In this document: piece after piece, positions 60,043 to 64,000 of the stretch
Layout of the letters: each line of letters starts with the position of its first letter
Position numbering within the stretch: position 1 is the first letter of the stretch
From: Trema orientale
Lineage: Eukaryota; Streptophyta; Magnoliopsida; Rosales; Cannabaceae
Reading direction: 5' to 3'
Assembly (NCBI GenBank): GCA_002914845.1
Contig: JXTC01000001.1
Location: 4,347,452-4,411,451 of the forward strand
DNA length: 64,000 nt
Notes under the pieces: model-generated
What the model was told of the DNA's origin: nothing
Databases searched by the model: none
What the model saw: only the letters and a program-made list of their open reading frames with translations
Position numbers and translations under genes: made by a program

Positions 60043-61768
60043 TCAGAACTCATCATCGCTGGCAAAATCATTGTTGTCCAATGAATCATCCTCGCTTGAA
60101 TAATCCTTGTAGTCAAACTCATCACCATACAAATTTGAGAATTCTCAAGTATTTTCCAGCTCGTTGATTGAGCTAGGTGGATGGGCTTCATTTGGACTGG
60201 CGGCAGCATATCCAAGGTCCTCGATTGAATCATGAGGAAGCCGCAGATGTCTGATATTTTCCCTACACATTATCCCCAACTCTCCTTCCAAATTTAGATT
60301 TAGACATCGGCGTAGGTCAAGCGACTCGAGCTGACGACAACGGTCAAGAATAGCTTCCAAGCCCATGTTAGTCATCGGATTTCCGATAAGCTGGAGGTGG
60401 CGTAATTCGGGCAAGAAGTGAGCAATGGTAAGTGACACATCATTATACGAAGCCTCAGTCACTTCATGATCAGGCGGTTGTACGTCGGTATTATAACCTT
60501 GGCGGTTCACTTTCAATGTCCTTAAATGAGGGCATCTGCTTTGCAAATCTATGAAACATCTTGATGAGAAATTGTCCAGTGTGAGCACAAGCTCCTCCAA
60601 AAGTGGGAAGTTTTTCAGTGGCTTCAGCCAATACCGTGTCCGAAATGTTGAATAAGCAAAAAACATATCGAAGGCGTTTGAGCTGAGGCGATCTGTCAAA
60701 GGTTATTTGTAATTGCACAAGTTAGTAAATAATGGGATCTAGAAACAGAGAAGTGCTCAAGCAAAGTTAATGTGGCCAATGTAGAACCATTGTTTAAAGC
60801 CATGATCTAGACAATACTATAGTTACTTGACATGCCAGAAAGGTTATACTTGAAAGAAAACAATTCAGTTCTGAGCTCAGAAATCTCCAATTCTAGTTGG
60901 CTCATTCCCCTGAATTAATCTTAATTGAACATTCATTATTGGAAAAAAAAAAAAAAATACAGGAAGAAACGCTAACACAATTTATTTCCTTATTTCCAAA
61001 TGTTACTTTCGTAAAGATATAATATGTCTTTACTCCACTTCAAAGAGAAGAAAGAAATAAATAAATAAATAAAAAATCCCAGAACTAATACATTTGAGAT
61101 TTGGAATTAATAACCAGATAATTATAGCAAGTCAACTGAAAACAAATATCAAATACAACATGAACAACATTCTCTTTAGTAAGAGCTGAAAACACTACTT
61201 CAAAACATGAACGTACCAAACGATAAGTCCGATGATATCAAGATTAAAGAACTGTGGAGAGCTTTGTTTGTTTTCTGTTCTTAATTTGTTTTCAAAAGAA
61301 GAAAAAGAAAGAATGGTGGAGACTCTATCAAGAAACCCTATTGAGAAGGTCTCCACCATTGATTATTTCACCAATATTCCTTAAAAGCAAGTAAAAATCT
61401 TCAGTTCCTTTTTTTTTTTCTCTATTTCAGAGAAGGAAAATAAGAAAAGCGAAATGAAAGAAGCTGTTGGAGATATACTCAAGCAGATCATCGTCTCCGA
61501 AGTACTCAACGTTGATATCAACGACCTGGCCAGCACTCCGGTCGACCGCCTCACAGCACAAGGACCTCAAGAACGAGTCACGCATATCGTTGTTGTTACG
61601 CAGGTCAATGGTTCTCCATTGCAGAGGATCTTGGCAGATTCGGTACCACTTCTTGCACACGTCCTGAGCACTCATCAAGACATAGATTGGGCCAACCTTA
61701 GACAATATCAACTCCGTCACTTCTCTCGGCAGTTCCTCCCAGTTCCGCTTTTGCTGTTCCTCCGCCAT
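60043..61768 (-). pseudogene. SKIP19/FBL23-like F-box/LRR pseudogene (copy D)
   Basis: Exon 1 (61768 to about 61454) encodes MAEEQQKRNWEELPREVTEL and the F-box (ILSKVGPIYV, DVCKKWYRIC, WRTIDL). The donor seen in copy C (GATAG|GTATTG) reads AACAG|CTTCTT here, so GT is lost. A possible substitute GTATAT lies 15 nt upstream in the same phase. Exon 2 (60692-60043) has one extra base in the A5 run at 60611-60615, shifting the frame just before FPLLEELVLTL. An in-frame TGA at 60147-60145 then removes the acidic tail, which is still readable behind it (DEFDYKDYSSEDDSLDNNDF). LRRs LRHLQLIGN and LESLDLRRC remain. With three lesions it is very probably a pseudogene and a close sister of copy C. The A-run insertion alone could be a sequencing error. 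Confidence 0.8.
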
Positions 61769-61825
61769 CGGCAATGGAAGAAAGAGTTTTGAGTTTAATG
61801 TACTTGGAGAGCAGAGTAGGCGTAG

Positions 61826-62225
61826 TGATTCGTACTCGAGTTCGCACTCGAGAATAGAAATCAGCAAGGCAAAAGATCGAACACAAGAGGAACAGTATGT
61901 AGCCAATGCTACACACTCAATAATCTCTGCTTTACAATCTCTCAAGACTAGATTACAAGCTCACTGTTTTCTCTCAAAACCACCCACAACTTAACACAGT
62001 AAAGCCAAGTACAGAGTTTCTAATATGTGCATTACAACAGTACAAGAATAAGAGATATAATCCTTATATAGTACAAAGCATAACTAACTTCTAGAGCTTG
62101 GCTTATCAGTTTGCTGACACGTTATTTCCTGGGCAGTTTCAGATTATTTAAGCTGCAGTCTTAACCATCTTAACTGTCTAACGGAAATAACTTACTCTAA
62201 CTAATCAGAGTCACTAATAATAACA
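61826..62225 (-). mobile_element. 400-bp solo LTR in the leader of copy D
   Basis: Bounded by TG..CA on either strand (minus strand starts TGTTATTATTAGTGAC and ends ..ACGAATCA) and flanked by GTAG at 61822-61825 and 62226-62229, the likely target duplication. The minus strand carries a TATA box, ACTATATAAGG, near 62075. Copy C has no such block between its promoter and ATG. Copia-type is likely from size and promoter layout. Confidence 0.75.
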
Positions 62226-62260
62226 GTAGGAAAGTAGTAACCGGATATGGTACTGACTTT

Positions 62261-62273
62261 CCAATTTATAGGC
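62261..62273 (-). promoter_or_regulatory. Ancestral TATA box of copy D
   Basis: GCCTATAAATTGG (minus strand) in the block AACCGGATATGGTACTGA..TTTCCAATTTATAGGCTTCCA shared with copy C. It now lies about 495 nt from the ATG because of the LTR insertion. Confidence 0.6.
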
Positions 62274-62486
62274 TTCCAAGTTCGATTTTTGTACCACATG
62301 CTTCTTTAAAATCTTGTCTAATAAGTACTTAAACAACTGCTTTCTTTTTTCTTTTTATCTTCTTTTTTCTAGAGCTCTTATTTCTAATCATATGTGCGCC
62401 TATTTCTTCCAAGTCCCCTTTTTTCTTTTTAAATAGAATTAACTGTCAAATCTCGTCTTAATACGAACACAATTACATAAATCTGT

Positions 62487-62532
62487 CCCCTACATAATTG
62501 CGTAAACTTCCCCTACATAATTGCGTAAACTT
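62487..62532. repeat. 23-bp perfect tandem duplication
   Basis: CCCCTACATAATTGCGTAAA.. occurs at 62487-62509 and 62510-62532. Confidence 0.9.
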
Positions 62533-63390
62533 TGTTCTTCGTTTTTTTCAATAGGGTTACTTGAGGACTTTTAACATCACAAATATATTCCCCCAGTTTG
62601 TCAAATCGGTTAAAATTATCCTCTTGATAATTGTTTAGGACTTTCGTCAACTATTGAACTAAAAATGGCCAAATGTCGTGCTCGTAATATTATCCATTAT
62701 CTACAACTAAACAACTTAATTGCCCGACAGTAAAATTTATGTTTAGAATGTTATACTAAAAACTTCAAAGTGAAATTTTGGGTGCATTTGGTTGTAGTGT
62801 TAAAAAGGTAATTTGACTTCTTCATTAGAATAATGGTAGGGATCCAACTATTATCTGGGCCCATTGTCAATTATGGCCATATTTTAAAGTTTATAGTAAA
62901 ATATGGGACAAATTAGTACTCATTCATAAAAGCAAACTCTTCATGTAATGAAAAATTACTCACGCGTCCCCACAATCCAATAAAAATTCGACCACAAGTT
63001 GGCAACAAACCCGACCATGGTCGAATTATTTCGACGATGATTATTTGACCAAAAAAATAAATAAATGTGATATCGAGAAATCAAATTTGATGATTGTTTG
63101 GGCTAAACACCACTCTTGCCTACGTGGCAATTTTAAGATATTTATTTGTTTACGGGGTCTTGCTATTTTAGAAAAAAGATAATTAATATTTATGATTATC
63201 AGGATATTTAGACTACAAATCAGGCATTATCTAATAAGTATTTGATTACAACTCAGTTTCTTAGAGATAATGTTCGTTTAATTATTTATTTATTATGAGA
63301 ATTGGCTACATTTGCTTATAAATATATGAGATTCTATACGTTCTTGGGGGAAAAATTCTTTATGATAATTTCTATACTGATGTATTCTTT
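62533..63390. other. Intergenic, nothing recognised
   Basis: AT-rich sequence without recognisable coding or repeat structure. Confidence 0.45.
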
Positions 63391-63395
63391 TGCAG

Positions 63396-63635
63396 GGAAT
63401 GGTAGAATATGTAGATAGCTCTGATGAGCACAACCAAAAAAATTAACTAATTTTTTTCTCTCCTTACAGATTTAGAATCACAAATTAACCAATCTTTTCC
63501 TTTCTTTATAGATTTAGAATCACAAGTAATCATGGACCTTCTATAAATTCAATTGTAGATTTTCTGCTCGATAATGATGATGACGTTACCTCCTCCAACT
63601 CTGATCGGGATGAAGAATCGTGGTACAGGTTGTAA
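63396..63635 (+). other. Possible exon fragments, product unknown
   Basis: Two short frames each follow an acceptor-like pyrimidine tract and AG. After TTTTGCAG, GMVEYVDSSDEHNQKN ends at a stop. After CTTTATAG at 63512 a frame reads ..NHGPSINSIVDFLLDNDDD and ends ..DEESWYRL at 63633-63635. An ATTTAGAATCACAA segment is duplicated at about 63471 and 63512. I recognise no family. It may be the 3' end of a decayed gene. Confidence 0.2.
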
Positions 63636-63970
63636 AGAAGGATAGAGTAGCTATAGTTCAAAGAGAATAACTTCAAAAAAAATTATTAGCTTACATGAGG
63701 TCATTAGACCCTTTAGGTGTAAACCTCATCTTCAAGACCAATAAATATAGCATATGACTTTTTTTTCCCCCTCAAGTGGCATATGAGTTTTTCTTTTTTG
63801 AATACAATTGTGGTAGTGGTTACAGTTAGTGTAACGTTTTAACGTTACTCAGGTTGGTACAAACGTACACAAACGGAAATGGCCATTGATGGCCATTGAA
63901 CTCGGTGGTAACCGATTGAAAACCGGTTCGGTTTCAAAACTGGCATTAAGAGGTATTGATGGGAAAGCCT

Positions 63971-63980
63971 CTATAAATTG
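63971..63980 (+). promoter_or_regulatory. Promoter-like TATA box at the window edge
   Basis: CTCTATAAATTGAAG follows a GC-mixed stretch with AACCGGTTCGG. If real it would serve a plus-strand gene beyond the window. Confidence 0.3.
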
Positions 63981-64000
63981 AAGTAAGGTCCTCTCACTGC

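Noticed and set aside
61769..61945. N-terminal extension of copy D encoded by the solo LTR
   Set aside because: The frame is open but has no ATG before MAEEQQ.

Overview
The window looks like a eudicot plant nuclear genome, possibly a rosid, though the species cannot be fixed from sequence alone. The grounds are very AT-rich intergenic DNA, GT-AG introns, plant-type retrotransposon primer sites, many MITE/foldback elements, and a land-plant PINOID-type AGCVIII kinase. Two assembly gaps (N runs) occur at 19185-19748 and 49318-50157. No rRNA, tRNA, CRISPR or bacterial-type feature was recognised.

Layout. Positions 1-8.6 kb hold a degenerate non-autonomous LTR element (976-2990), a Tourist-like MITE and a hairpin foldback, with no gene. 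Positions 8.6-11.2 kb hold an intact two-exon PINOID protein kinase gene (+). It has a G-box-rich promoter and a long CT-rich leader with two uORFs and a second TATA-like site. Positions 11.2-25.3 kb are gene-poor: two GC-richer islands, foldback elements, the first gap, a Gypsy-type LTR lying beside or within a Copia-type LTR remnant, a LINE remnant and several short perfect tandem duplications. Positions 25.36-29.45 kb hold an eight-coding-exon eIF2-gamma gene (-) whose N terminus carries an unusual tandem repeat of the family's own starting peptide. Positions 29.5-34.5 kb hold nested foldback elements only.

Positions 34.6-62.3 kb hold a tandem cluster of SKIP19/FBL23-like F-box/LRR genes, all on the minus strand and in different states of decay. 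Copy A (34.6-36.7 kb) has lost the F-box. Copy B (46.25-48.1 kb) is frameshifted inside the F-box. Copy C (54.7-57.1 kb) is intact. Copy D (60.0-61.8 kb) has a lost splice donor, a 1-nt insertion and a premature stop, and a 400-bp solo LTR sits between its promoter and its start codon. A relic of the family's intron survives alone near 45.1-45.6 kb. A small two-exon gene for a stand-alone TFIIS N-terminal (LW) domain lies between copies A and B. Transposon remnants fill the spaces.

The genes do not form a pathway. PINOID would act on PIN auxin carriers, eIF2-gamma in translation initiation, copy C as an SCF substrate adaptor, and the TFIIS-domain protein in transcription. The most interesting observations are the repeated eIF2-gamma N terminus, the birth-and-death series of F-box copies with the solo LTR in one leader, and the coincidence of both assembly gaps with inverted-repeat elements.
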